Below are positions 34,592 to 47,043 of a stretch of DNA of 64,000 bases, piece by piece. How positions within the stretch are numbered: the stretch's first letter is position 1; each line of letters starts with the position of its first letter. The notes beneath the pieces were generated by a model. That model ran no database searches. It saw only the letters and a list, made by a program, of their open reading frames with translations, and was not told the origin of the DNA. The translations under genes were made by a program, and so were the position numbers. This DNA comes from Nocardioides daedukensis (GTDB taxonomy: Bacteria > Actinomycetota > Actinomycetes > Propionibacteriales > Nocardioidaceae): the NCBI RefSeq assembly GCF_013408415.1, contig NZ_JACCAA010000001.1:558001-622000 (forward strand). Reading direction: 5' to 3'.

Positions 34592-35551
34592 TCACCGCCT
34601 TCCACGAGGGTCGAGAGCTTCGCGCATCGACTCACCGAGCAGGGTGAAGCCGAGGGCGCAGATGGCAATGGCGAAGCCGGGGATCAGGGCCAGTCGCGGC
34701 GCGGAGTCGAAGCGCTCCTGGGCCGAGACCAGCATCCGGCCCCATTCGGCCACTGCCGGGTCGGCCTCTCCGAGTCCGAGGTAGGACAGGGCCGCCACCT
34801 CGATGATGGCGGTGGCCAGGTTGAGCGTGGCCTGGACGATCGTCGGTCCGATCGAGTTGGGCAGCACGTGGCCCATCACGATCTTCCGCTTGCGCAGGCC
34901 GAGCGCGCTCGCCGCCAGCACATAGTCGGCCTTGCCCTGGGAGAGCATCGAGCCGCGCAGCAGCCGGGCGAAGATCGGCACCTGTGCCATGCCGATCGCG
35001 ATCATGACGGCGTAGGCGTTCTGCCCGAGGACCGCGACGATGCTCACCGCCAGGAGCAGGCTGGGGATCGAGAGCATGATGTCGACGATCCGCATGATCA
35101 CGGTGTCCACCCAGATGCCCGCGCGACCGCCGAGGGCACTGAAGCCGCCGGCCAGGGCGCCCAGCGTGGTGCCGACGACCAGGCCGATCAGCGTGGAGAC
35201 CACGCCATAGATCAAGGACTGGCGGGCGCCGTAGACGAGCTGGGTCCACAGGTCCGAGCCCCAGCGGTCGAGGCCGAGGAAGTGGTCACCGTCGCGCCAG
35301 GGCACGTGGTTGGTGCTCACCCGGTTGGCCCACTCCGCGGTGCCGGGTTGATAGGGGGTCAGCAGCGGCGCGCAGATCGCCACCAGGATGAACCCGGACA
35401 CGATCACCGCGCCGACGATCGCGGTGGGGTTGCGGACCAGTCGGCGCAGGGCGCCGCGCCACAGGCCGACGCCGGCGATGTCGTCGACGCCCATCGGGTC
35501 GGCAGCCTGGACGGCCGCGGAGCCCGAGGACGGAGGAAGCGGGATGCTCAC
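34592..35551 (-). CDS. oligopeptide ABC importer permease (DppC type)
   Basis: This inner-membrane permease of 319 residues has a cytoplasmic N-terminus, about six helices and the EAA loop (DYVLAASALGLRKRKIVMGHVLPNS). It has the OppC N-terminal pattern (RRLVRNPTAIVGAVIVSGFILVA). GTG 35551 overlaps the stop codon of the partner permease (GTGA). It probably pairs with DppB-type to form the channel. Confidence 0.93.
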   Translation of the reverse strand: MSIPLPPSSGSAAVQAADPMGVDDIAGVGLWRGALRRLVRNPTAIVGAVIVSGFILVAICAPLLTPYQPGTAEWANRVSTNHVPWRDGDHFLGLDRWGSDLWTQLVYGARQSLIYGVVSTLIGLVVGTTLGALAGGFSALGGRAGIWVDTVIMRIVDIMLSIPSLLLAVSIVAVLGQNAYAVMIAIGMAQVPIFARLLRGSMLSQGKADYVLAASALGLRKRKIVMGHVLPNSIGPTIVQATLNLATAIIEVAALSYLGLGEADPAVAEWGRMLVSAQERFDSAPRLALIPGFAIAICALGFTLLGESMREALDPRGRR

Positions 35552-36552
35552 TGGGCCCTCACTCTCGGGTCGATCAGCCCATAGGCGAGATCGACCAGGA
35601 GATTGATGAGGGAATACATGATGGCGATGATGAGAATGAACCCTTGCAGCACTGGGAAGTCGAGTTTCGAGATCGCTGTGAAGAGATATTGGCCGATCCC
35701 GTTGAACGAGAAGACCGATTCGGTGAGCACTGCTCCGGAGAAGAGCAGCCCGGCCTGGAGCCCGATCGTGGTCACCACCGGCATCAGTGCGTTGCGGAGC
35801 ACGTGACGCCGAGAGATCGTCATCGCTGAGAGGCCCTTGGCCTCGGCGGTGCGCACGTAGTCCTCGTGCATCACCTCGGCGACCGAGGCCCGGGTGATCC
35901 GCACGATGATGGCCAGCGGGATGGTGCCCAGGGCGATCGCCGGCAGCACGAGGTGCATGAAGGCATCCCAGGCAGCGTCGTACTCCCGAGTCAGGATGCC
36001 GTCGAGCATGTAGAAGTTCGTGATGTGCGTGGAGTCCAGCCGGGCATCGCTGCGCAGGGCCGGGGGGAACCAGCCGAGCCACTCGGCGAAGACCAGCTTC
36101 AGGAGCACGGCGAGGAAGAACACCGGAGTGACCACGCCGAGCAGTGACCCGGAGACCACGAAGGTGTCGATGATGCCGCCCTGGTGCTTGGCGGCGAGGT
36201 AGCCGAGCGGGATTCCCACGATGATCGCGAAGAGCAGGGCGACCGAGGCAAGCTCGACCGTGGCGGGGAACTTGTCCAGGAAGCTCTGCAGGACGGGTTC
36301 ACCGGTCTGTATGGAGTTGCCCAGGTCCCCCTGGAGCAGCGCCTTCACATAGGTGAGGTACTGCTCCAGGAGGGGCCTGTCGAAGCCGTACTTCGCATTG
36401 ATCCGTTCAATCGAGTCCGGGGTGGCCTTCTCCCCGAGCAGGGAGCGGGCAGGGTCACCGGGTAGGGCCCTGACCCAGGCGAACAGGAGGATGGAAAGGC
36501 CTACGAGCACCGGCACCATGAGGGCCAGTCGTCGCAGCACGAAGCGCAGCAT
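35548..36552 (-). CDS. oligopeptide ABC importer permease (DppB type)
   Basis: This 334-residue permease has the typical N-terminus (LRFVLRRLALMVPVLVGLSILLF) with a GDPA motif soon after, six helices, and the EAA loop (DYVRTAEAKGLSAMTISRRHVLRNALMPVV). It lies 45 bp downstream of the binding protein gene and overlaps the second permease. Confidence 0.94.
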   Translation of the reverse strand: MLRFVLRRLALMVPVLVGLSILLFAWVRALPGDPARSLLGEKATPDSIERINAKYGFDRPLLEQYLTYVKALLQGDLGNSIQTGEPVLQSFLDKFPATVELASVALLFAIIVGIPLGYLAAKHQGGIIDTFVVSGSLLGVVTPVFFLAVLLKLVFAEWLGWFPPALRSDARLDSTHITNFYMLDGILTREYDAAWDAFMHLVLPAIALGTIPLAIIVRITRASVAEVMHEDYVRTAEAKGLSAMTISRRHVLRNALMPVVTTIGLQAGLLFSGAVLTESVFSFNGIGQYLFTAISKLDFPVLQGFILIIAIMYSLINLLVDLAYGLIDPRVRAQ

Positions 36553-36597
36553 CGGCAGGTGGGATCCTTGTCTGGATGTGTGAGCGGGACGATCAGG

Positions 36598-38232
36598 TCA
36601 GTTGATGGTGACCTTGTTCCAGACCTCGTCCTGGACCGGGCTCTGCTCATATCCCTTCACGTCCGGGCCGAAGGCCAGCGAGGGAACCGGGTGTGCGATC
36701 GGCACGCCGGGCAGGTATTCCATGACCATCTTGTTGATCTCTTCGTAGGCGGGGGTCTGCTCCTCCACCGTCGGCAGGCCACGGGCCTCGCGCAGGGCGT
36801 CGAAGAGCTCCTTGTTGTCGAAGCCCCACTCGGGCTTCTCGCTGCCGAAGAAGACGCCGAGGAAGTTGTCGGTGTCGTTGTAGTCGCCCGTCCAGCCGAG
36901 CAGGTGGATCCCGTGCTTCGAGGAGCCCTGGATCTTGTCGAGGTAGTTCGGGTCCCACTGGTCAGCGACCGGCTTGATCTTGAGGCCGATTGCCTGCAGC
37001 TGCGAGCGGATCACGTTGAAGGTGTCCTCGGGCTGGGGCATGTAGGGGCGGCTGACACCGGTCGGGTAGTTGAACTCGATGGTCGCACCCTCGGCGCCGG
37101 CTTCCTTGAGCAGCGCCTTGGCCTTGGTGGTGTCCTGCTCGTACTTCGTGACGTCGTCGGTGTAGCCGTTGACCAGGTCCGGGATGAACTCGACAGCGGT
37201 CTTGGTGCCCTCGGGCATCGAGGCCTTGACGATCTCTTCCTTGTTCAGCGCCAGGGCGATCGCCTGACGAACCCGAATGTCGTCGAGGGGCTTCTGCTTC
37301 TGGTTGATGCCGAGGTAGAGCACGTTGAAGGCGTCCCGGTTCACGATCTGGAACCCGTCCTTCTTCAGCGGCTCGATGTCGGCCGGGCCGACCAGGTCAT
37401 AGCCGTCGATGGTTCCGGCGCGCAGAGCGTCGGCGCGAGCCTTCGGCTCCTCGATCGGCACGATCACGGCCTCGGAGATCTTGGCCTTCTCGCCCCAGTA
37501 GTCGTCGTTGCGCTTGAGGGTGATCCGGTCGTTGCGCTCCCAGGACCCGAACTTGAACGGGCCGGTGCCCACCGGGTGCTTGGTGGAGTAGTCCGAGGTG
37601 CGCGGGTCGTCGGCGGCGTCGTCCTGGTACTTCTCGAGCGCCGTCGGGCTCTGCATGGAGAAGGCCGGCAGCGACATCGCCGAGATGAAGCCGGCGAAGG
37701 GGCTGTTCAGCTTGATCGTCGCCGTGCCTTCCTCGGCCGTGCACGAGTCGTAGATGGCCGTGTCCTTCTTGGCCCCGGTCGCAAACCCACGGAACAGGGT
37801 TCCGTAGTAGTAGGTGAGCTCCTCGGACTGGGCGGAGGCAGGCATGTTGTACCAGCGATCGAAGTTGGCACACACCGCCTCGGCGTTGAAGTCAGTTCCG
37901 TCCTGGAACTTCACGCCGTCCTCGAGGGTGAACGTGTAGGTCAGGCCGTCCTCGCTGGTCTCCCAGGACTTCGCCAGCAGCGGAGCCGGGTCAGCCGTGC
38001 CGGGCTTGGTGCCGACCAGGCCTTCGAAGATCTGCCGCGAGACGCGGAAACTCTCGCCGTCGGAGGCGAAGAAGGGGTCAAGGGTCACGGGCTCGGCGGA
38101 GCCGGCGAAGACGAACTTGTCACCGCCACCACCCGAGTCACGCGTGCTCTCGGCACACCCAGCCAGCGCAGTCGCAGCCAGCGTCGCGGCCACGGCCCCG
38201 ACCACTACGGGACGAATTGATGTAAATCGCAC
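36598..38232 (-). CDS. peptide/oligopeptide-binding lipoprotein (SBP family 5)
   Basis: This is the extracytoplasmic substrate-binding component of the importer. The 544-residue precursor has a signal peptide with lipobox LAGC (Cys26), then an SBP_bac_5 fold (EPVTLDPFFASDGESFRVSRQIFEGLV ... LAKSWETSEDGLTYTFTLEDGVKFQDGTDFNAE). The substrate could be peptides, nickel or another family-5 ligand; family and operon favour di- or oligopeptides. It is the first gene of the five-gene operon. Confidence 0.93.
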   Translation of the reverse strand: MRFTSIRPVVVGAVAATLAATALAGCAESTRDSGGGGDKFVFAGSAEPVTLDPFFASDGESFRVSRQIFEGLVGTKPGTADPAPLLAKSWETSEDGLTYTFTLEDGVKFQDGTDFNAEAVCANFDRWYNMPASAQSEELTYYYGTLFRGFATGAKKDTAIYDSCTAEEGTATIKLNSPFAGFISAMSLPAFSMQSPTALEKYQDDAADDPRTSDYSTKHPVGTGPFKFGSWERNDRITLKRNDDYWGEKAKISEAVIVPIEEPKARADALRAGTIDGYDLVGPADIEPLKKDGFQIVNRDAFNVLYLGINQKQKPLDDIRVRQAIALALNKEEIVKASMPEGTKTAVEFIPDLVNGYTDDVTKYEQDTTKAKALLKEAGAEGATIEFNYPTGVSRPYMPQPEDTFNVIRSQLQAIGLKIKPVADQWDPNYLDKIQGSSKHGIHLLGWTGDYNDTDNFLGVFFGSEKPEWGFDNKELFDALREARGLPTVEEQTPAYEEINKMVMEYLPGVPIAHPVPSLAFGPDVKGYEQSPVQDEVWNKVTIN

Positions 38233-38363
38233 GTGTCACCTCACGATCAATCGCCCGGGCCCTTGCCCGAGCAAGATTCTTGGGACACTACTGCGTGGCG
38301 AGCACGGGCGACACCGCGCAACGGTGCTGTAAAGGTCGCAAAACGGCAACGATTGACCTCGTC
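38233..38363 (-). promoter_or_regulatory. leader/promoter region of the peptide importer
   Basis: About 130 bp separate the importer from the HAD gene. It must hold the importer promoter unless transcription reads through from the HAD gene. I could not assign convincing -35 and -10 boxes. The HAD stop is covered by a short stem (GGCGTT 38364-38369 / AACGCC 38374-38379). Confidence 0.4.
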
Positions 38364-38367
38364 GGCG

Positions 38368-39129
38368 TTATGAAACGCCCCGGAGCTCCGCGAGCTGGGC
38401 CGGGTCGAGCCCGGCAAGACTGTCGCGGAACACCCGCCCGGGACCGTCCAGGACCGGGACATGGTTGGGCACCACCAGCACGGTGCATCCTGCGCTCTCC
38501 GCAGAGCGGGCACCGGTGTTGGAGTCCTCGATGGCGAGACAGTCCTCCGGACGTACGCCGAGCATCGCGGCCGCCTTCTCGTAGGGCTCGGGATGTGGCT
38601 TGCCGCGACTGACGGTGTCGCCGGTGACGATCGCCCGGAAGGAGTCCTCCGGCAGCCACGCCAGGACCGGGTCGACGAAGCGTCGATAGCTCATGGTGAC
38701 GAGTGCGCACGGCACGTCGGCCTGGTGCAGCGCCTCGAGCAGCTCCCTGGCCCCCGGCCTCCACGGCACCGACTGCTCCACCCGCGCCACGACTCCGTCG
38801 AGCAGCTGCTCGACGATCTCGGCTGGTTCGAGGTCGATCCCCATGTGCTCGCGGATGTAGCGACCGGACTCGATCAACGAGTTGCCGACCAGGTTGAGGG
38901 CGTGCTCCTTGCTCCACCGTCCTCCGTGGCGGGCGGCAAGCTCGAACTCGGTGTCGATCCAGTAGGGCTCGGTGTCGACCAACGTGCCGTCCATGTCCCA
39001 CAGGACGGCGGCGGGCCAGGCAGCAGCCCGTGGGGAGCGTGGGCCGGCGGGTTCGGACGGTGGCGCGGTGCTCAGGGTTCCTCCAGGCGACTCTGTGAGT
39101 TCGCGGGCAACCCTAGTCGAGGTGTTCAC
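38368..39129 (-). CDS. HAD-superfamily hydrolase, subfamily IA
   Basis: This is a phosphatase/phosphoglucomutase-like HAD protein with the nucleophile motif DMDGTLVDTE, motif II (VTMSYRR), motif III Lys (GKPHPEPYEKAAAML) and motif IV (CLAIEDSNTG). The substrate is unknown. The start is problematic: GTG 39129 is the only usual in-frame start before the HAD motif, but a TAGGGT box (39111-39116, complementary) lies downstream of it. CTG at 39075 has GGAGG just before it and is a possible non-standard start giving about 235 residues. Confidence 0.85.
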   Translation of the reverse strand: MNTSTRVARELTESPGGTLSTAPPSEPAGPRSPRAAAWPAAVLWDMDGTLVDTEPYWIDTEFELAARHGGRWSKEHALNLVGNSLIESGRYIREHMGIDLEPAEIVEQLLDGVVARVEQSVPWRPGARELLEALHQADVPCALVTMSYRRFVDPVLAWLPEDSFRAIVTGDTVSRGKPHPEPYEKAAAMLGVRPEDCLAIEDSNTGARSAESAGCTVLVVPNHVPVLDGPGRVFRDSLAGLDPAQLAELRGVS

Positions 39130-39165
39130 CCGGGACGTAGGGCCATCGAGGACTACCGTGGACAG

Positions 39166-40017
39166 GTGCTCTTCTGCCGCCCCCGCGCGCGAACCGTGCT
39201 CGGCACCGTCGCCGGTGTCATCGCCTTGGTGCTCGGCGGCTGTGGCCCGGAACCGGCACCGGACTCACCACCGGGGCCGCTTGAGGGCGCCACGATCAGC
39301 CTCATGCAGTACACCCACGACCAGGTCAACCGGGTGCTCGTGGTGAAGATCAAGGCCGGTGAGCGAACCGTGCGGGTCAACCGTGTCGAGGTCGTCTCCG
39401 GGGCCTTCACCGGCACTGGGCCCGAGGAGTACGACGCCACGGTGGCCGCCCATACGACGCTGGACCTGCGCGTCCCGCTGGGCGAGCCCGACTGCGCTCA
39501 TCGGCTCTCCCCCGCCGATGTCGCCGTCGAATTCGAGACGCCAGATCACGACGTCGTCGTCGACGAGCCCCGCGGAAGCGACACGCTCGCCGCGATCCAC
39601 CGGCGCGAGTGCGCGGTCACGACTGCGGTCGCGGACGTTCCGATCACATGGGGATCGCATTGGCGCACCAGCGGGTCGGGCTCCGACCTCGTCGTCCACG
39701 CACCGTTGCGGATCGGCCCTGTCGCGGCCGACACGGCCGTCCGCCTGTCAGGGATCGACGGTTCGGTGATCTTCGTGCCCGAGACGGATGCACTGCCACT
39801 GATGCTCGATGCCGGTCAGACTCGCGTGCTCGACGTACGGTTCCGTCCCAACCGCTGCGACGCCCACGTGTGGGAGACCTCGCGGGGCTTCCAGTTCGCC
39901 GTGCGGCTCCGCGTCGACGGCACAGGCGACGAGGTACTCGTGCCGGTGGTGCCTGCCCGCGCGAAGCAGCAACTGCTCAGCAGGTACTGGCAGGAGCAGT
40001 GCGGCGTTCGCCGTTGA
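39166..40017 (+). CDS. putative lipoprotein of unknown function
   Basis: I do not recognise a family. The 283-residue product from GTG 39166 has a signal peptide ending in the lipobox LGGC (Cys26), so it should be lipid-anchored. The mature part is rich in beta-strand-like stretches, with four further Cys residues in pairs (PDCAHR, RRECAV, NRCDAH, EQCGVRR) that could form disulfides. TACCGT lies 6 nt before the GTG (39154-39159), implying a leaderless transcript. It is convergent with metH, 9 bp apart. Confidence 0.75.
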   Translation: MLFCRPRARTVLGTVAGVIALVLGGCGPEPAPDSPPGPLEGATISLMQYTHDQVNRVLVVKIKAGERTVRVNRVEVVSGAFTGTGPEEYDATVAAHTTLDLRVPLGEPDCAHRLSPADVAVEFETPDHDVVVDEPRGSDTLAAIHRRECAVTTAVADVPITWGSHWRTSGSGSDLVVHAPLRIGPVAADTAVRLSGIDGSVIFVPETDALPLMLDAGQTRVLDVRFRPNRCDAHVWETSRGFQFAVRLRVDGTGDEVLVPVVPARAKQQLLSRYWQEQCGVRR

Positions 40018-40026
40018 GCGGCCGCC

Positions 40027-43758
<3,732 letters not shown>

Positions 43759-43941
43759 GATTTCCTCTCGGGTCGTGGTGCCCTCCCACAGTAGGCAGGC
43801 CGTCCGAACTCTGGACACCGTTTCCGCATGCTGACACCTTGCTCCGTAAACGAGCGAATCCCCGCAACGCTATGTGCATTCTTGGTCATCGTGCCCGAGG
43901 GATGCCACGCACGGTGTCGGTCGCGTGGCTAGGCTGGCTGG

Positions 43942-44787
43942 ATGATCGAACTCGAGGACGTCTCCGACCTGGTCAACCCCGTGGTGATCGCCGCGTTCGA
44001 AGGTTGGAACGACGCTGCTGACGCGGCCTCGGACGTCATCGACCACCTGATCGACGTCTGGGGCGCACGCACCGTCGGTGCCATCGATCCGGAGGACTTC
44101 TACGACTTCCAGATGAACCGTCCCGTGGTCAGCACCGGGCTCGACGGCCACCGCTCGCTCACCTGGCCCGGCACCCAGATCGCCATCGCTTCCCCGCCCG
44201 ACCTGGATCGGGACGTGATCCTGGTCCGCGGGCTCGAGCCGAACATGCGCTGGCGCCAGTTCTGCGCCGAGATCCTGGCGGCCTGTGACGACCTGGGCGG
44301 CGAGCTGGTGATCACCCTCGGTGCGCTGCTCTCCGACACCCCGCACACCCGCCCGATCCCCGTCACCGGGACGGCCACCGAACCGGACCTGGTCGATCGG
44401 CTGCGCCTGGAGCACTCGACGTACGAAGGCCCCACCGGGATCCTCGGCGTCTTCCAGGATGCGTGCACCCGCCTCGACATCCCGGCCGTGAGCTATTGGG
44501 CAGCGGTGCCGCACTACGTCGCGCAGCCGCCGTGCCCCAAGGCGACGCTGGCCCTGATCGGTCAGCTCGAGGAGCTCCTCGAGGTCACCATCCCGCTCGG
44601 TGACCTGCCCGACGAGTCCCAGGCGTGGGAACGCGGAGTGGACGAGCTCGCCTCCGAGGAGGAGGAGATCGCCGACTATGTCCGTGCCCTCGAGGAGACG
44701 CGCGACACCGCGGAGCTGCCGGAGGCCTCCGGCGAGGCCATCGCGCGGGAGTTCGAGCGCTACCTCAAGCGCCGGCAAGCCGACTGA
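43942..44787 (+). CDS. PAC2-family protein
   Basis: This 281-residue protein belongs to the PAC2 (proteasome assembly chaperone 2-like) family: VVIAAFEGWNDAADAASDVIDHL at the N-terminus, and the central ILVRGLEPNMRWRQFCAEIL. In bacteria its role is unknown; a link to proteasome assembly is not demonstrated. An acidic C-terminal helix pair follows. TAGGCT at 43930-43935 lies 6 nt before the ATG, implying a leaderless transcript. It is convergent with mshC. Confidence 0.9.
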   Translation: MIELEDVSDLVNPVVIAAFEGWNDAADAASDVIDHLIDVWGARTVGAIDPEDFYDFQMNRPVVSTGLDGHRSLTWPGTQIAIASPPDLDRDVILVRGLEPNMRWRQFCAEILAACDDLGGELVITLGALLSDTPHTRPIPVTGTATEPDLVDRLRLEHSTYEGPTGILGVFQDACTRLDIPAVSYWAAVPHYVAQPPCPKATLALIGQLEELLEVTIPLGDLPDESQAWERGVDELASEEEEIADYVRALEETRDTAELPEASGEAIAREFERYLKRRQAD

Positions 44788-44801
44788 CCCCACGCCCCCC
44801 C

Positions 44802-44946
44802 GTCGACCCGGCACTTGTTGACCCCCAAACGCGTCGACCCGGCAGTTGTTGACGCTTGAGCCTGTCAACAACTGCCGGGTCGACGAAGAACAGTGTCAAC
44901 AAGTGCCGGGTCGGCGAAGAGCAGTGTCAACAACTGACGGGTCGGC
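44802..44946. repeat. five 21-bp repeats on a 31-bp lattice, in both orientations
   Basis: Copies lie at 44802-44822, 44833-44853 (forward: GTCGACCCGGCA then C/GTTGTTGAC), 44864-44884, 44895-44915 and 44926-44946 (reverse complement, with 1-2 changes). Starts are exactly 31 bp apart, so all spacers are 10 bp. Copies 2 and 3 are perfect inverses; copies 1 and 4 are near-perfect inverses placed symmetrically around 44858.5. Two spacers are nearly identical (GAAGAACAGT, GAAGAGCAGT). No gene is here. Confidence 0.95.
44833..44884. terminator. large bidirectional hairpin, PAC2/mshC
   Basis: Two repeat copies form a perfect 21-bp stem around a 10-nt loop (GCTTGAGCCT) between convergent genes. It should be a very stable RNA hairpin in either direction and can be extended by the outer copies. 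Confidence 0.65.
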
Positions 44947-44951
44947 GTGGG

Positions 44952-46178
44952 TCAGATGACCAGGCCGAGCGCGGCATCCAGCAGCGCGCGGATCGTTGCG
45001 CTCGCCTCGGGGTCGCTCTGGTCGCCGGCCTTCGTGGCCTCGACCCAACCCTGGACCGCTTCGACGGCGCTGGGCGCATCGAGGTCGTTCGACAGCGCAG
45101 CCAGCACGGCCTCGACCACCGGAGCGGCCGGCGCGCCCGACGGGGACGCGACGACGAGGCGCCACGCGTCCAGGATGTCCACCGCGTCCCAGAGCAGGGC
45201 GTCGGTCCACTCCCAGTCCGAGCGGTAGTGCTGGCGCAGCAGGGTGAGTCGGATCGCCATCGGGTCGACGTCGGCGCGACGCAGGGCAGAGACGAAGACC
45301 AGGTTGCCCTTGGACTTCGACATCTTCTCGCCGTCGTAGGCCACCATCCCGGCGTGGGCATAGGCCCGCGCGAAGGTGGAGCCGGGGACCGCCACCTGCA
45401 CTTCGCCGGCGCACATCTCGTGGTGCGGGAAGATCAGGTCGCTGCCGCCGCCCTGGACGTCGAATCCGGTGCCCAGGTGCTCGAGTGCGATCGCGGCGCA
45501 CTCGATGTGCCAGCCCGGACGACCCTTCCCGAACGGGCTGTCCCACGAGGGCTCGCCCTCGCGCTCACCGCGCCACAGGACGCAGTCCAGCGGGTCCTTC
45601 TTGCCCTCGCGGTCGGGGTCTCCCCCGCGGTCGGCGAAGACCTCGAGCATCTGCTCGCGGGTCCAGCCGGAGACGGCACCGAAGTCGGTGTCGGCAGTGA
45701 CGGAGAAGTAGAGATCGGTCTCCACCTGGTAGACGGCACCGGTTGCCTGCAGCTGCTGGATCAGCTCGATCACCAACGGGATCGACTCCACCGCGCCGAT
45801 GTAGTCGTCCGGCGGCAGGACGCGCAGCGCCTCCATGTCCTCGCGGAACAGCTGCGTCTCGCGCACGGCCAGCGCGGTCCAGTCGGTGTTGACCTTGGTG
45901 GCCCGCTCGAGCAGCGGGTCGTCGACGTCGGTGACGTTCTGCACGTAGTGCACCTGGTGCCCGGCGTTGCGCCACGCGCGGTTGAGCAGGTCGAAGCCGA
46001 CGTAGGTGGCCGCGTGTCCCATGTGGGTGGCGTCGTAGGGCGTGATGCCACAGACATAGAGGCGCGCCGCGCCAGTGGGACTCGTTGGCGCGAGGGTGCC
46101 GGTGGCGGTGTCGAAGATCGAGACCTGAGGCCCCGCGACGGGAAGGAGGGGCACCTCGGGTGCGGACCACGACTGCAT
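44952..46178 (-). CDS. mshC: mycothiol ligase MshC
   Basis: It joins cysteine to GlcN-Ins with ATP, the third step of mycothiol synthesis. The 408-residue cysteinyl-tRNA-synthetase-like protein has the zinc Cys in [17 protein letters not shown] with the HMGH nucleotide motif, WHIECAAIA (second zinc Cys) and the KMSKS loop ([10 protein letters not shown]). It is shorter than CysRS, lacking the anticodon domain. ATG 46178 is chosen; TAGGCT lies 7 nt upstream (46186-46191, complementary). Confidence 0.96.
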   Translation of the reverse strand: MQSWSAPEVPLLPVAGPQVSIFDTATGTLAPTSPTGAARLYVCGITPYDATHMGHAATYVGFDLLNRAWRNAGHQVHYVQNVTDVDDPLLERATKVNTDWTALAVRETQLFREDMEALRVLPPDDYIGAVESIPLVIELIQQLQATGAVYQVETDLYFSVTADTDFGAVSGWTREQMLEVFADRGGDPDREGKKDPLDCVLWRGEREGEPSWDSPFGKGRPGWHIECAAIALEHLGTGFDVQGGGSDLIFPHHEMCAGEVQVAVPGSTFARAYAHAGMVAYDGEKMSKSKGNLVFVSALRRADVDPMAIRLTLLRQHYRSDWEWTDALLWDAVDILDAWRLVVASPSGAPAAPVVEAVLAALSNDLDAPSAVEAVQGWVEATKAGDQSDPEASATIRALLDAALGLVI

Positions 46179-46275
46179 GGTGCGCAGCCTAGCCAACGGG
46201 CCCGGACCTCAGAAGGGCGACCTCAGTAGGTCGACCCCAACGGTCGGGTTCACAAGGCTGGTGCAGAAGGCTGGT

Positions 46276-47043
46276 TCAGAAGGCTGGCCACGGGATCGCC
46301 GGCCAGTCGCCGGACGGCGCCGGCATCACGCCCTCGTCGAGCAGGGTGTCGCACCGGGCTCGGAAGGCATCCAGCTCGTCGGCGGTGATCAGGTCGGCGA
46401 GGCGCTTGTTGAGGTCCTGGTCGTCGCGGACCCGGGCGATGTCCTCGCGCTCCTGCGCGTTCAGCTCCTTGCCCATCCAGCCCCACAGGACCGAGCGCAG
46501 CTTGTTCTCGACGTGGAAGGCCACCCCGTGATCGACGCCGTGCCGGTGCCCGTCGTCCATCGCAAGGACGTGGCCGCCCTTGCGGTCACCGTTGTTGATC
46601 AGCACATCGAAGACGGCCATCAGCCGCAGCGGGACGGTGTCCTCGTGGATCAGCGAGACCGGCTCGTCGTCGGGACCCACCGCGTCGAAGACGTGGAGGT
46701 AGCCCTCGGGCAGGACGCCCCGGGCGACGATGTCCACCGGGAGCTGCTCGATGTCGGGCTCGGCCCAGGCCTGCACCATCCCGGGCCCGTGGGGACCCTC
46801 GCGCAGCACCGTGGTCGGGACGACGTTCCAGCCGAGCGCCTGCGAGACGGCGTACGCCGCCACCTCGCGCTGGGCGAGCGTGCCGTCGGGGAAGTCCCAC
46901 AGCGGCCGTTCGCCGCGGACCGGCTTGTAGACCACGCCGATGCCGTCGATCGTGGCCAGGAACGTGGCGTTCGACGCAGGCATGACCCGACCCTCGATGG
47001 TCAGCTCCCCCGTCGCGATCTCAGCCGCGGACGCCAGCGTCAC
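46276..47043 (-). CDS. SCO1664-family kinase-like protein
   Basis: This 255-residue protein has a PI3/4-kinase-like layout: a Lys in GVVYKPVRGERPLWDFPDGTLAQREVAAY, a catalytic-loop-like INNGDRKGGHVL and a metal-loop-like GVDHGVAFHVENKLR. It belongs to a conserved actinobacterial family of unknown function. GTG 47043 is chosen because it overlaps the DUF3090 stop (GTGA); the longer frame to 47076 would overlap 37 nt. It is the third gene of the unit downstream of the phosphatase and DUF3090. Confidence 0.85.
   Translation of the reverse strand: MTLASAAEIATGELTIEGRVMPASNATFLATIDGIGVVYKPVRGERPLWDFPDGTLAQREVAAYAVSQALGWNVVPTTVLREGPHGPGMVQAWAEPDIEQLPVDIVARGVLPEGYLHVFDAVGPDDEPVSLIHEDTVPLRLMAVFDVLINNGDRKGGHVLAMDDGHRHGVDHGVAFHVENKLRSVLWGWMGKELNAQEREDIARVRDDQDLNKRLADLITADELDAFRARCDTLLDEGVMPAPSGDWPAIPWPAF

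Noticed and set aside
38461..39165. N-terminal extension of the 39166 lipoprotein
   Set aside because: The upstream frame runs antisense through the HAD gene and would bury the signal peptide and lipobox.
43759..43941. cobalamin, SAM or SAH riboswitch upstream of metH
   Set aside because: No B12-box-like or SAH-type conserved segment was visible in the 183 bases.
44802..44946. CRISPR array
   Set aside because: Spacers are only 10 bp, two are almost identical, and repeat orientation flips. No cas genes are near.
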